Assembly: GCF_900116605.1 (NCBI RefSeq)
Contig: NZ_FPBC01000014.1
Location: 1-64,000, forward strand
DNA: 64,000 nt
Origin: Pseudomonas marincola
Lineage (GTDB): Bacteria > Pseudomonadota > Gammaproteobacteria > Pseudomonadales > Pseudomonadaceae
Direction: 5' to 3'
The notes beneath the pieces were generated by a model. It saw nothing but the letters and a program-made list of their open reading frames with translations. It made no database searches and was not told the origin of the DNA. A program made the translations under genes and the position numbers. Shown in pieces: positions 25,297 through 34,205 of this stretch; the first letter of the stretch is position 1, and every line of letters starts with the position of its first letter.

Positions 25297-26598
25297 ATGG
25301 GTACAAACATGATCACCAAGCCTGCCCTGCGTATCGGCATCATCGGCGGCGGTATTTCCGGCGTCGCCCTGGCACTGGATCTGTGCCGCCATTCCCATCT
25401 CGACGTCCAGCTCTTCGAATCCGCACCGGCCTTCGGTGAGGTGGGAGCGGGCGTTTCCTTCGGTGCTAACGCGGTGCGAGCCATTGCCGGTCTCGGCATT
25501 GCAGAGCCTTACGCCCAGGTTGCCGATCGCACCCCCGAGCCCTGGCAGGACGTGTGGTTCGAATGGCGCCGCAGCGTCGACGCCGGTTACATTGGCGCGA
25601 GCGTGGCTCCTGGCGTGGGGCAGTCTTCGGTGCACCGGGCGGATTTCCTCGACGTGCTCGCCAGCCGACTGCCGGAGGGCATTGCCCGATTCAATAAGCG
25701 CGCCGTGGGCGTGGAGCAGCACGGCGATGAGGCCTGTGTGCGCTTTACCGACGGTAGTGAATATCGCGGTGACTTGCTGATCGCCGCCGATGGCATCAAA
25801 TCGGCTATTCGTGGCCATGTCCTCGAGGGTATCGGGGCCCCGCCCGCCGTGCCGCGCTTCAGTGGTACCTGCGCCTACCGTGGCATGATCGATAGCCTGC
25901 ACCTGCGCGAGGCCTACCGTGCCGCTGGCGTTGACGAGCACTTGGTGGACGTGCCGCAGATGTACCTGGGCCTGGATGGCCACATCCTTACCTTTCCGGT
26001 TAAGCGGGGGCGCATCATCAACGTGGTGGCCTTCGTATCTGACCGCAGTCAGCCCGCGCCCACCTGGCCCGAGAATTCGCCCTGGGTTCGTCAGGCCAGC
26101 CAGCGTGAGATGCTCGACGCCTTCGTCGGCTGGGGCGATGCTGCGCGAATCCTGCTGGAGTGCATTCCCTCGCCAACCTACTGGGCTCTGCACGACCTCG
26201 CCGAGCTACCTGGTTATGTCCACGGCCGTGTGGCGCTGATCGGCGATGCCGCCCACGCGATGCTGCCGCACCAGGGCGCCGGGGCAGGGCAGGGGCTCGA
26301 GGACGCCTACTTCCTCGCCCGCCTGCTGGGAGATGTTCAGGTGAGTCGCGGCAACCTCGATGAGTTGCTGGCTGCCTACGACGCCTTGCGCCGCCCGCGT
26401 GCCTGCCGCGTGCAGCGTACCTCCTGGGAAGCCGGTGAACTTTACGAACTGCGTGACCCGGCAGTGGGTGATGACAAACAGGCGCTGGGAGCTACCTTGG
26501 CTAGCCGCTTCGACTGGTTGTGGAACCACGACCTCGACGCTGACGTGCGAGATGCCCGCGCTCGACTAGGTTGGACAGCCCTGAGCCACTGCGCCTAG
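25297..26598 (+). CDS. nahG: Salicylate 1-hydroxylase (FAD monooxygenase)
   Basis: 433 residues. Converts salicylate, NADH and O2 to catechol and CO2. The FAD-binding RIGIIGGGISGVALALDLC, the family block FGEVGAGVSFGANAVRA, the DG motif LLIAADGIKSAIR and the second FAD motif RVALIGDAAHAMLPHQGAG are all present. Long stretches equal classical NahG (SSVHRADFLDVLASRLPEG; FSGTCAYRGMIDSLHLREAY). ATGs at 25297 and 25309 are both possible and neither has a good ribosome site. Divergent from nahR. No catechol dioxygenase gene is in the window, so catechol must be used elsewhere. Confidence 0.95.
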   Translation: MGTNMITKPALRIGIIGGGISGVALALDLCRHSHLDVQLFESAPAFGEVGAGVSFGANAVRAIAGLGIAEPYAQVADRTPEPWQDVWFEWRRSVDAGYIGASVAPGVGQSSVHRADFLDVLASRLPEGIARFNKRAVGVEQHGDEACVRFTDGSEYRGDLLIAADGIKSAIRGHVLEGIGAPPAVPRFSGTCAYRGMIDSLHLREAYRAAGVDEHLVDVPQMYLGLDGHILTFPVKRGRIINVVAFVSDRSQPAPTWPENSPWVRQASQREMLDAFVGWGDAARILLECIPSPTYWALHDLAELPGYVHGRVALIGDAAHAMLPHQGAGAGQGLEDAYFLARLLGDVQVSRGNLDELLAAYDALRRPRACRVQRTSWEAGELYELRDPAVGDDKQALGATLASRFDWLWNHDLDADVRDARARLGWTALSHCA

Positions 26599-26671
26599 TT
26601 GCGCGTCGTTCTACCGGAATCGGCCTCGATGCCGGTTCCGGCTCTATAACAATGACAAGAAGAGCTATGCC

Positions 26672-28018
26672 ATGCGTGATATCGACGTTTCCGCCCTGCT
26701 TGACGGGGCCCGCTTCAATACCTTTCACGGGCGCGTGCTGTTCTGGTGCGCGCTGATCATTATCTTCGATGGCTATGATCTGGTTATCTACGGCGTGGTG
26801 CTGCCGTCGCTGATGCAAGCCTGGAACCTCTCTGCGCTGCAGGCCGGTCTGCTAGGCAGCTGCGCATTGGTGGGCATGATGCTCGGTGCACTGTTCTTCG
26901 GCCCACTGTCGGACCGGATCGGGCGCCGCAAGACCATCATGACCTGTGTGGTCCTGTTCAGCGGTTTTACCGTGATCAACGGATTCGCGCGCACTCCCGA
27001 GGAGTTTGCCATTTGCCGCTTTTTCGCCGGGCTTGGTATCGGTGGGGTGATGCCCAATGTGGTGGCGCTGATGAACGAGTACGCGCCGAAGAAAATCCGC
27101 AGCACCCTGGTGGCGATCATGTTCAGCGGTTACTCGGTGGGGGGCATGCTCTCTGCGGGTCTGGGCATGGCGTTGATGCCCAGCTGGGGCTGGCAATCGG
27201 TGTTCTTCGTGGCGGTTGTACCGCTGCTGGTGCTGCCGTTGCTGGTGCGCCAGCTGCCGGAGTCGTTGAACTTCCTGCTGCGCCAGGGGGAGGTCGAACG
27301 CGCCAAAGAGCTGCTGGCCAGGGCAGAGCCCGACTACGTGCCCAAAATGCACGACCGGCTCAATCTGGCAAAGGGGCAGGCGGGCAAGGTGGCCATCTCC
27401 CAGTTGTTCCAGGATGGTCGCGCACTGAAAACGCTGATGCTCTGGGTGGCCTTCTTCTGCTGCCTGCTGATGGTCTACGCCCTGAGTTCCTGGCTGCCGA
27501 AGCTTATGAACGCTGCCGGCTACGGCCTCAACTCCAGCCTGGCGTTCCTGCTGGTGCTGAACTTCGGCGCCATCTTCGGGGCAATCGGCGGCGGCTGGCT
27601 GGGAGATCGCATAGGCCTGGGTCGGGTACTCCTGGCGTTCTTCGCCACCGGTGCGCTGTCGCTGAGTCTATTGGCGCTGAAGTCACCGCTGCCGGTGCTC
27701 TACCTGCTGATCGGCGTGGCCGGGGCCTGCACTATCGGTACGCAGATCCTCGCCAATGCCTGCGCCGTGCAATTTTACCCCGCGCATATCCGCTCCACTG
27801 GTCTGGGCTGGGCGATGGGAATTGGCCGTATTGGCGCCATCATCGGCCCGTTGCTGGGCGGAGCTTTGCACGCCGCGCAACTGCCGTTGCAGGCGAGCTT
27901 TCTGGCGTTCGCGCTGCCGGGGCTGGTGGGCGCCGCCGCCATTATGGGTTTTCTCTGGCACCGGCCGGGTCAGGTCTGCACGCTGATGGAGAAACCTCTG
28001 GAATCGACTGCCGGCTGA
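26672..28018 (+). CDS. MFS aromatic acid:H+ symporter (AAHS family), probable salicylate importer
   Basis: 448 residues, twelve transmembrane helices. The AAHS hallmark FDGYDLVIYGVVLPSLM lies in helix 1, and the MFS loop GPLSDRIGRRKTIM between helices 2 and 3, with its counterpart GGWLGDRIGLGRVL between helices 8 and 9. Relatives are PcaK and BenK. It is 73 bases after nahG in the same direction and probably in the same salicylate-induced unit, hence salicylate or a benzoate-like acid is the likely cargo. AAGAAGAGC precedes the ATG. Confidence 0.9.
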   Translation: MRDIDVSALLDGARFNTFHGRVLFWCALIIIFDGYDLVIYGVVLPSLMQAWNLSALQAGLLGSCALVGMMLGALFFGPLSDRIGRRKTIMTCVVLFSGFTVINGFARTPEEFAICRFFAGLGIGGVMPNVVALMNEYAPKKIRSTLVAIMFSGYSVGGMLSAGLGMALMPSWGWQSVFFVAVVPLLVLPLLVRQLPESLNFLLRQGEVERAKELLARAEPDYVPKMHDRLNLAKGQAGKVAISQLFQDGRALKTLMLWVAFFCCLLMVYALSSWLPKLMNAAGYGLNSSLAFLLVLNFGAIFGAIGGGWLGDRIGLGRVLLAFFATGALSLSLLALKSPLPVLYLLIGVAGACTIGTQILANACAVQFYPAHIRSTGLGWAMGIGRIGAIIGPLLGGALHAAQLPLQASFLAFALPGLVGAAAIMGFLWHRPGQVCTLMEKPLESTAG

Positions 28019-28037
28019 TCCACTGCTATCAGGAACT

Positions 28038-28068
28038 GAGCACCGCACCCATGTCGGGTGTGGTGCTC
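28038..28068 (+). terminator. Hairpin after the nahG-MFS unit
   Basis: GAGCACCGCACCC / GGGTGTGGTGCTC (13 bp, one wobble) around ATGTC, 20 bases after the stop. There is no T-run, so termination may be inefficient or Rho-assisted. Confidence 0.55.
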
Positions 28069-28251
28069 TGGTTGACCGCTCGCAACCGGCATATGGAACC
28101 ACCATGGTCTCGGCTGCTATAGATGCCGATCCGCTGTGCGTAGTCGGATCCTAGGCTAGGCGTTGGATCATGAGAAAGCCTTGAGACTCGAAGCGGCTGC
28201 CAACTCGATGGTTAGCAGGTGCTGAGGCGCCGGTCATCACATCCATACTTT

Positions 28252-28365
28252 TCAATGAACGTGACGGTTGCGCTGCACGTAGCCGTACTGACAGATCTTG
28301 AGCAGATTAGCCGGATCATAATCAGGACGCCCCGTACGATGAGACCGGGCCTTGTCGAACCCCAA
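28252..28365 (-). pseudogene. Remnant of an IS1182-like transposase (N-terminal region)
   Basis: The minus strand reads LQALGFDKARSHRTGRPD then YDPANLLKICQYGYVQRN and a stop. This is the early block of IS1182/IS5-like transposases (pattern: LdL..LGF..A.p..tGRP.Y.P..LLKl..YGYl.R). The rest is missing. Adjacent bases up to about 28720 may be more of the same debris in other frames. Confidence 0.6.
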
Positions 28366-28796
28366 CGCCTGAAGATCGCAGCCTGCGAAATGGGTGGGTG
28401 AAGTCCTGCACGGGATTATCAAAGCACAGAGAGTCATCGCTGCCGGCCACCAGTTCTTCACTGCCGCGAACATCGAGAGGCTGGTACATCTCGGAGCCAA
28501 GTACAGCACGAAGGCTGCAATGATCGACGATCTTCGAGACGGTCGCTGAAGACCAGTAAGACCAAGACCTCAGCGATTTCGGACGCATCTCCCGTGATGA
28601 CTTTTTCAATGACGACGGAAGCGCGACCTCCTGATTTCTTGCTGGCGCAGAAACGCGCCAGCAAGCAGATGGCATGTCCGCGAGTCGAGGTCGAGCATGC
28701 GCTGGTTGCATAACTCACCCATCACCTGAGCCAAGGAAAATTTTCTCGTTCTCAAGCTATGCGCGATGGCTAAACAAGTGTGTGTTTAATGGGCGT
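28366..28796. other. Decayed DNA between transposase remnant and recombinase
   Basis: 431 bases with short frames only. GCTGGCGCAG-AAAC-GCGCCAGC at about 28643-28663 is a small hairpin. No intact gene. It could contain one end of the integrative element whose recombinase gene starts at 28797, but no repeat matching another place in the window was found. Confidence 0.4.
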
Positions 28797-30089
28797 CTAA
28801 CGTCTGATTGGAAGGCTTTTCACCGAGTGTGCCCGTTGTTCGTCCAGCGAGTTGTAGTACGTATTTTGGGTAGTGCTGAGACTATTGTGACGAAGGTCAG
28901 CCTGGAGGTCCTTCATCTCTCGATATGGTGCATCAAAGGTTGCGGAGGTGTGGCGTAACCAATGCAGTGAAGCTGAACGCAACTGGTCTATTTCGTCATC
29001 GCTCCAGCCTTCCTCAGCCATACGCCCCATAGCGCGATCAAATAGCCCTTGGAGCAGCAGGCGAATATGTCGATCAGATAGCCCACCACGCCCCTTCAGG
29101 GAACTGATCAACGGTGTTTTCTCGTGGGCAGATGGCTGGGGGGAGAGCTGTAAATGCTGGCGATAGCGTATCAGGTAGTTCTGGATGTATTCGTCGCGGA
29201 TGCTGATCTTGGCGGCCTTGTTGCCTTTGCCCACCACATGAAACCACCAGTTGCCCATGCTATCGCGGCGGATGTCGCCCATGGTAGGCGTCCAGTTGTC
29301 ACGCCCGACCAGATCGGAGACTCGCAGGTACATGGAGAACAGAGTCGCAACGATGAACAGAGTGCGTTCGTGTGTCGGGTCGGTCGCGGCCATCTGCTCG
29401 GCAGTCTCGATCACGTAGCTCCACTGCAGCGGAGTCAGGGAACGTGACGCCACATCCAAGGTGTTGCGTTGCTTGTAGATGGATTTCTGTTTTACCGCCC
29501 GGAAGGGGTTCACCTCGGTGAGACCCTCATCAATCGCGTGTTGGAAGAAGCTGCCGCAGACTGCGAATACCTGAGCCACCGATCCCTGGGACAAGCGGTA
29601 GGGACGGGAGGGAAGGGCGGCAACGGCCTCTTCGGCAATCTTGCGTTCGCGCTTGGCCACAGTGTGACTGAAAGGTCGCCATTGCAAATTGACGATGTAG
29701 GTGTCCGTGTCGAGCTTCTTGCGACCACCCACGCGCAGGAAGCGGGACTTTACGACCGGACCTATCCAGTCGGCGGGCGGGTTGAGGCAGAACTCCATGA
29801 AGGCCTCGGCGTCCCGGCGACGCAGTTCAACAAGGGGCTTGACAGCCACCAGTAGGGACCAGAGCAGCAGCCGCTCGACGTGGGTTCGATAGGAGTTGAA
29901 CGTGGCTTCGTTGCCGGCGTAGGACTTCAGAAATCCCCGAACGGCGCGATAGCCCTCGACGGCCTGGAGCTCATCGGCACAACCATGGAGGAAGTCCCGA
30001 ACCGCTGGAAGCTCGCCATTGAGGTGAAGAAAGTTGAGTTCGTGGAAGCGATCAAAGGTCTCGAAAAGCGGCTGGGGATGCTGCGACAT
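28797..30089 (-). CDS. Tyrosine recombinase / integrase (catalytically complete)
   Basis: 430 residues. Catalytic positions can be followed: first Arg in FSMYLRVSDLVGRDNW, Lys in VVGKGNKAAKISI, HxxR in SLHWLRHTSATFD, the second His in DLRHNSLSTTQ and the nucleophile in NTYYNS. The N-terminal half (SAM-like DNA-binding region) contains YRTHVERLLLWSLLVA, which recurs in the neighbouring recombinase. ATG at 30089 is used; an in-frame TTG lies four codons earlier. It is the last gene of a minus-strand set with a degenerate paralogue and a KfrA-like protein. It probably drives integration and excision of the surrounding island. Confidence 0.88.
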   Translation of the reverse strand: MSQHPQPLFETFDRFHELNFLHLNGELPAVRDFLHGCADELQAVEGYRAVRGFLKSYAGNEATFNSYRTHVERLLLWSLLVAVKPLVELRRRDAEAFMEFCLNPPADWIGPVVKSRFLRVGGRKKLDTDTYIVNLQWRPFSHTVAKRERKIAEEAVAALPSRPYRLSQGSVAQVFAVCGSFFQHAIDEGLTEVNPFRAVKQKSIYKQRNTLDVASRSLTPLQWSYVIETAEQMAATDPTHERTLFIVATLFSMYLRVSDLVGRDNWTPTMGDIRRDSMGNWWFHVVGKGNKAAKISIRDEYIQNYLIRYRQHLQLSPQPSAHEKTPLISSLKGRGGLSDRHIRLLLQGLFDRAMGRMAEEGWSDDEIDQLRSASLHWLRHTSATFDAPYREMKDLQADLRHNSLSTTQNTYYNSLDEQRAHSVKSLPIRR

Positions 30090-30366
30090 GAAGTGGTTCA
30101 ACCTGGGCGAATGCGTCTATATCGGTCTTTCAGCGTAGTATAGAGCAATATCCGGGTCTGGTGATTATCGGATATTGCTTAGATTTCTCCGATCAATCCT
30201 CGCTGTCCTTCTTAAAATCTGTAACCCCATGATCCTTACAAATAATACGTTTAATAACATGCAGTTACGATTGGAGTCGGATTTTTAAATGGGAGAAATG
30301 AGTCTGCCGGGCGTCCCGCCAGAGAAGCTTATAGGCCAGGAATTTAAGCTAGCGGGGAACGCTCTA
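30090..30366. other. Spacer between the two recombinase genes
   Basis: 277 bases, AT-rich, no gene. It contains ATCCGGGTCTGGTGATTATCG-like imperfect repeats around 30148-30175 (two copies of a GATATTGCT/ATATTG motif), possibly an att or binding region; tentative. Confidence 0.35.
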
Positions 30367-31258
30367 TCAACCATAATACCTTCCATAGGTATAAGCCAAG
30401 CTGAAAATGCCTAGATATTTCTGCAACTCGGCAGGGCGGAAGCTTTGCGCACGAATCTTTGCGCCGCTTTCTTTCAAAAAACGCATACTGCCACCAAGCA
30501 GGATATTCCAGTGCTCACCGCCTTTGTCTGTAGAAGTAATGCTTGCATGAGCTTTCATAAGCGCTTCTTTAACAATGCTTCGTATTTGTCGCACGGAAAG
30601 ACCGGGGCGCCCGTGACTAGCCTCCAAGATAGGGATTTCTTCGTTCTGCTCTGGGAACGGGGGTAGTCCTCGGCTTTTTCGATAGCGTCTCAAGTAGGGC
30701 AGGAACTCTGGAGTGACTTCAACTTTCCTTAGCAGCCGACCTGGCGCCTCTAGTATCAACCACCATCTGGCATCGTCTAGAACAAAGCAATTCATGCATG
30801 GGCAGTAGTTATCAGCATTTGCAAGGTCTGCAGCATGCAAACACATAAGAGTCGTTGCTGCTATTATAAAAAGAGCACGCTCACCAGCAGGATCACCCAG
30901 CGCATGAAATTCTAGCGCTTGCAGAACCTGACCTAATTGCTCGGAAGTTAAATATCGTTCCACAGGGTAAGTAGCGCGCATTCCTCTTCCATAGAAAGTT
31001 CGTGATGATATAGCTGGATTTATCGCTATCACATCTTCCTCGCAGAGAAAACCATAAAATGAACTACAAACGCTACGAATGAAACGCAAGGTTTCCACTT
31101 TAGGGCTGCGCGCCCCTACATCTTTAGATGCTCGAATATTGAAAGGCCGCCATGATTCATTGAAAACCGAATTACCATCGACTTGAGCGAATCTAGCGGT
31201 TGTAGAAAATCCAACCCAATTTGAAGGTGGCATCTTGCAAAAAGGGCGGCCGCTAAAA
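30367..31258 (-). pseudogene. Degenerate tyrosine recombinase paralogue, C-terminal part (cut by IS30-type element)
   Basis: About 290 codons whose layout parallels the complete recombinase: PPSNWVGFSTTARFAQ corresponds to PPADWIGPVVKSRFLR, and GRPGLSVRQIRSIVKEALMKA to GRGGLSDRHIRLLLQGLFDRA. The catalytic positions are lost: YLRVSDL is CLHAADL (Arg to His), and HWLRHTSAT is RFLKESGAK. The loss is not random decay, since the frame is open to the end. It suggests a paralogue that had become a non-catalytic partner before the IS30-type element split it. The 5' part lies at 32344-32670. Confidence 0.75.
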
Positions 31259-32343
31259 CTGAGTGCAACACCTGACCTTTCCGGTACGGTGCTGTCCCTA
31301 TGTCATATTCTGAACTCAGCGTTGAAGAGCGCGCCACTATTCAAATTGGTCATTCCCAAGGTTTCAGTTTGCGCAAGATTGCTCATCTGATAAATCGATC
31401 GCCGTCGACCATTAGTCGAGAGGTACGGCGTAACCGAAGTGTCTGCGGCAGCTACTCAGCCCGTGTAGCTCAACAACAAATGCAGACTCGCCGCCAGGTT
31501 TGTCGACCCAGGCGAAAGCTGTTGTTGGGGAGCGAGCGCTTCGAGTTGGTGGCCCACATGCTGCGTGAGCGTTTGTCTCCCGAGCAAATTGCCGGCAAGC
31601 TGCGTAGCATGAACATACCCAATCTCAGAGATGCCTACGTCTGTCGCGAGACGATCTATAACGCGATCTATGCCTTGCCAGTTGGCGAGCTGCGTAAGGA
31701 ACTGATCATCTGTCTGCGCCAAAGCAAGACGACGCGCAGACCACGCTCTGGCGGCGTGGATCGGCGCGGTCAGATCCCAGAGATGGTCAGCATTCATGTG
31801 CGCCCGCCGGAGATCGAAGACCGGCTGATGCCGGGGCATTGGGAAGGAGATCTGATCAAGGGTAAGGCCAACGCCTCGTCTGTAGGCACGTTGGTGGAAC
31901 GCACCAGCGGCTACCTGATGCTGGTGAAAATGAATGACGCGACGGCGACCTCGGCGATGGAGGGCTTCAGTGCAGCGCTCAATGGCATGCCGCTGGTGAT
32001 GCGCAAGAGCATGACCTACGACCAGGGGCGAGAGATGGCGCGGCATGCCGAGATCACCCAGAGAACCGGTGTGGCGATATTCTTCTGCGACCCCCACAGC
32101 CCCTGGCAGCGCGGCAGCAATGAAAACATCAACGGTTTAATTCGTCAGTACTTGCCCAAGGGCGCAGACCTGTCGGTACACAGCCAGGAAGAGCTGGATG
32201 CCATCGCCTTGCAACTGAACATGCGCCCGCGGAAACGCTTCGACTTCAAATGCCCGATCGAAGTCATGGGCGAGGTGATGCAGGCTGCCATGGCTATGCA
32301 GCATGATGCTCCGGCTTCAATTCAATAATCGTGTTGCACTCAG
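31259..32343 (+). mobile_element. IS30-family insertion sequence
   Basis: 1085 bases bounded by 13-bp inverted repeats CTGAGTGCAACAC (31259-31271) and GTGTTGCACTCAG (32331-32343), with one transposase gene filling the element. The flanks are AAAA on the left and CTCCT on the right, so no target duplication is visible. The element separates the two halves of a recombinase gene on the opposite strand. Confidence 0.9.
31300..32328 (+). CDS. IS30-family DDE transposase
   Basis: 342 residues. N-terminal helix-turn-helix LSVEERATIQIGHSQGFSLR and IAHLINRSPSTISREVRRN. The catalytic domain has the three acidic residues in HWEGDLIKG, MTYDQGREM and SNENINGLIRQYLPKG, the latter being the IS30 signature with DxxSPWQRG before it. 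The gene is intact and begins 29 bases after the left inverted repeat's end. It is probably an active element. Confidence 0.95.
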   Translation: MSYSELSVEERATIQIGHSQGFSLRKIAHLINRSPSTISREVRRNRSVCGSYSARVAQQQMQTRRQVCRPRRKLLLGSERFELVAHMLRERLSPEQIAGKLRSMNIPNLRDAYVCRETIYNAIYALPVGELRKELIICLRQSKTTRRPRSGGVDRRGQIPEMVSIHVRPPEIEDRLMPGHWEGDLIKGKANASSVGTLVERTSGYLMLVKMNDATATSAMEGFSAALNGMPLVMRKSMTYDQGREMARHAEITQRTGVAIFFCDPHSPWQRGSNENINGLIRQYLPKGADLSVHSQEELDAIALQLNMRPRKRFDFKCPIEVMGEVMQAAMAMQHDAPASIQ

Positions 32344-32670
32344 CTCCTGCAACCGCCAAGTAATAAAATTCGTAAACGTCTCTTTATCTAGTGTCAGTAC
32401 AGTTTTTTCGGCGACAATCCAGCTCCATAGGAGCAAACGTTCAACGAATGTTCGGTAATTATTAAAGGTTCCAAGCGGGTGACTATGATATGCAAGAAAG
32501 CGGATAGCGCATTTTAAGTCCGTTTCTACATCAAGATTAGCGGAGAGACTACTGAGGAAGGCTTCGATGCAGGGGTAGCGAGCGTAGTACAGCCCGAGAT
32601 CGAGAGACATACTTTCGGGACCAGCAAGGACAGGCCGAGGGTCTATGACTTTTGACATTGACGATCCCAT
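32344..32670 (-). pseudogene. Degenerate tyrosine recombinase paralogue, N-terminal part
   Basis: About 108 codons ending at the IS30-type right end. FNNYRTFVERLLLWSWIVAEK matches FNSYRTHVERLLLWSLLVAVK of the complete recombinase, fixing its identity as the missing front of the 30367-31258 fragment. Joining the two halves does not give a seamless alignment: about ten residues near the breakpoint have no counterpart, and no target-site repeat is present. ATG at 32670 or 32658 would be the original start. Confidence 0.72.
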
Positions 32671-33136
32671 TGGTCTAAAAGGAAGTCACGAGTACTCTTG
32701 AAAAATAGCACAGTATTTAGTCTTCTTTTTAGGCTTTTTAAACAGGCAAAAGCCTCATCAGGATTCTCCTTTTTTAACCGTTAACGAGGGGGGGCAAGGG
32801 AAACCTTGACAGCGGAGAATGCTGCATCTCACTGATATCTTGGTATTTTTTTTAATCAGTCATTTTCTACTTTTTCATCAGGCGTCACAGCTGAGCACCT
32901 AAATTGCAACACTCCTGAAACGGCACTCACTTAACATAATATACATTATGCGTAGTCACAGGTATTACATTCAAAGCATCCCCTCATGCAATTGCCCACT
33001 GTCGCTGATCTTTAAAAACGAGAAAATCCCCTTTAAAAGAAATAATCAATTAAAATCAATAACTTGGAGGCTAAATCGCGAATATTTTTACTCGTTACAG
33101 TTTTTAAGGTGCTAGATGGTCTTCGTTTACTCTGAT
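32671..33136. other. AT-rich gene-free stretch upstream of the recombinase set
   Basis: 466 bases. No gene recognised. Contains a run of T-rich sequence, AGGCAAAAGCCT (32743-32754) and TAATATACATTATG-like palindromic AT sequence at 32938-32950, which could be promoter or operator elements for the minus-strand recombinase genes. Confidence 0.4.
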
Positions 33137-34033
33137 TTAAAGCCTCGGAGGTGTAGGTTTGCCAGCAATTGCTCGCTTTCCACGCTTCAACTCTCTTACT
33201 TTCCATTTGTCTTTGCGATCAGTAAGCTCGTTGAGGCGTATATCCTTTTTCTGTATCAACTCAATGAAAAGTCGTCTTTCGTCGCCCATCTCAGCAATAG
33301 TTTTCTTTGCTGAATAGAGGTCCTCGTTAACCGAGGACAACTCACCGGAAAGTTCGCCAGCCTTATTTGTTGAGGCGATGAGCCGTTCGTTAAGCTTGAC
33401 GTTCTCGGTTCGCATGCGGTCAATCAATTCATCGTGTGTCATCTGTAGAGATTCAAGCTTTGCGCTGAACATCTCTTCGGTATGACGTAACTGCTGGCGT
33501 ACAGATATTACGTCACGCTCAGAATTGCTTAGTCGGGCTTTGAGATCAGTTACTACCAGGTTGGCTGAATCGAGTTTCTCTCTAACCTCAGCAAGTTCTA
33601 TTCGCCTATCATTATGCGCATGATGTTCGGCCTCGAACATTGCTTTGGCGTTAGTGATCTCAGCAGACAGCCTATCTTTCTCGGCTTTTTGGTTGGCTTT
33701 CTGCTCAGCGATCGTTTGAGCAAGGTTTTGTGCTATCTGCGTTTTCTCTAAAATCGCTTCATCGCATCGCGCCTGCATAATACTAATTTCTGAGTCAACC
33801 ATCTGCTTAAGCTGATTGTGCAGCTCCAGCACGGTGCTAGCCAGCTTGCCGTTTACGCTACCAAGCTCTCCCCACACATCCCCTTCTTCTACCTCTAGTT
33901 CTTTGAGGAAGCGATGGATTGTAGTCATCGAGCCAGATCCAATTTGGTCCCGGACAGCCTGTGCAGACGGATAGATTCCATAAATTCGTTTGAGCCGCGA
34001 GCTGATGGAGCGCATATCCCATTTGATGGGCAT
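33137..34033 (-). CDS. KfrA-like DNA-binding coiled-coil protein
   Basis: 298 residues. The N-terminal 50 (RIYGIYPSAQAVRDQIGSGS, then MTTIHRFLKELE) form the KfrA_N helix-turn-helix, known from plasmid-partition-associated KfrA. The next 220 residues are an almost uninterrupted heptad-rich coiled coil, and the tail is basic (KWKVRELKRGKRAIAGKPTP). Such proteins bind operator DNA and assemble into filaments or scaffolds. It is upstream of and co-oriented with the two recombinase genes, so it may be the regulator or architectural factor of that module. Its 5' end overlaps the frame of an antitoxin fragment on the other strand. Start may be 34033 or 34015. Confidence 0.8.
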   Translation of the reverse strand: MPIKWDMRSISSRLKRIYGIYPSAQAVRDQIGSGSMTTIHRFLKELEVEEGDVWGELGSVNGKLASTVLELHNQLKQMVDSEISIMQARCDEAILEKTQIAQNLAQTIAEQKANQKAEKDRLSAEITNAKAMFEAEHHAHNDRRIELAEVREKLDSANLVVTDLKARLSNSERDVISVRQQLRHTEEMFSAKLESLQMTHDELIDRMRTENVKLNERLIASTNKAGELSGELSSVNEDLYSAKKTIAEMGDERRLFIELIQKKDIRLNELTDRKDKWKVRELKRGKRAIAGKPTPPRL

Positions 34034-34205
34034 CCACAGGTCGCTTGCAATTATTTTTAGTACCCAAGGGGATGCTGTGTATCAGTGGATCAGCAAGCCA
34101 AACAGTGCTGCGCCGTTTAATGGGCAGAGTGCGCTACAGTTTATGCTGTCTGGTAAGGTAATCGCGCTGTCTGATGTTCGTCGCTACCTAGAAGGGATTC
34201 ACTAA
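33990..34205 (+). pseudogene. 3' fragment of a Xre/MbcA/ParS-family (DUF2384) antitoxin gene
   Basis: The plus strand reads LMERISHLMGIHRSLAIIF, then a segment with DAVYQWISKPNSAAPFNG, SALQFMLSGK and DVRRYLEGIH before a stop. This is the C-terminal toxin-binding DUF2384 domain of antitoxins paired with RES toxins. The N-terminal HTH is missing: a stop codon lies a few codons upstream and the DNA there belongs to the divergent KfrA-like gene. No RES toxin gene follows. It may mark the insertion boundary of the recombinase module. Confidence 0.65.

Noticed and set aside
28322..28711. 129-codon minus-strand frame as a real gene
   Set aside because: No family match as a whole; the segment looks like transposase debris read in a wrong frame.
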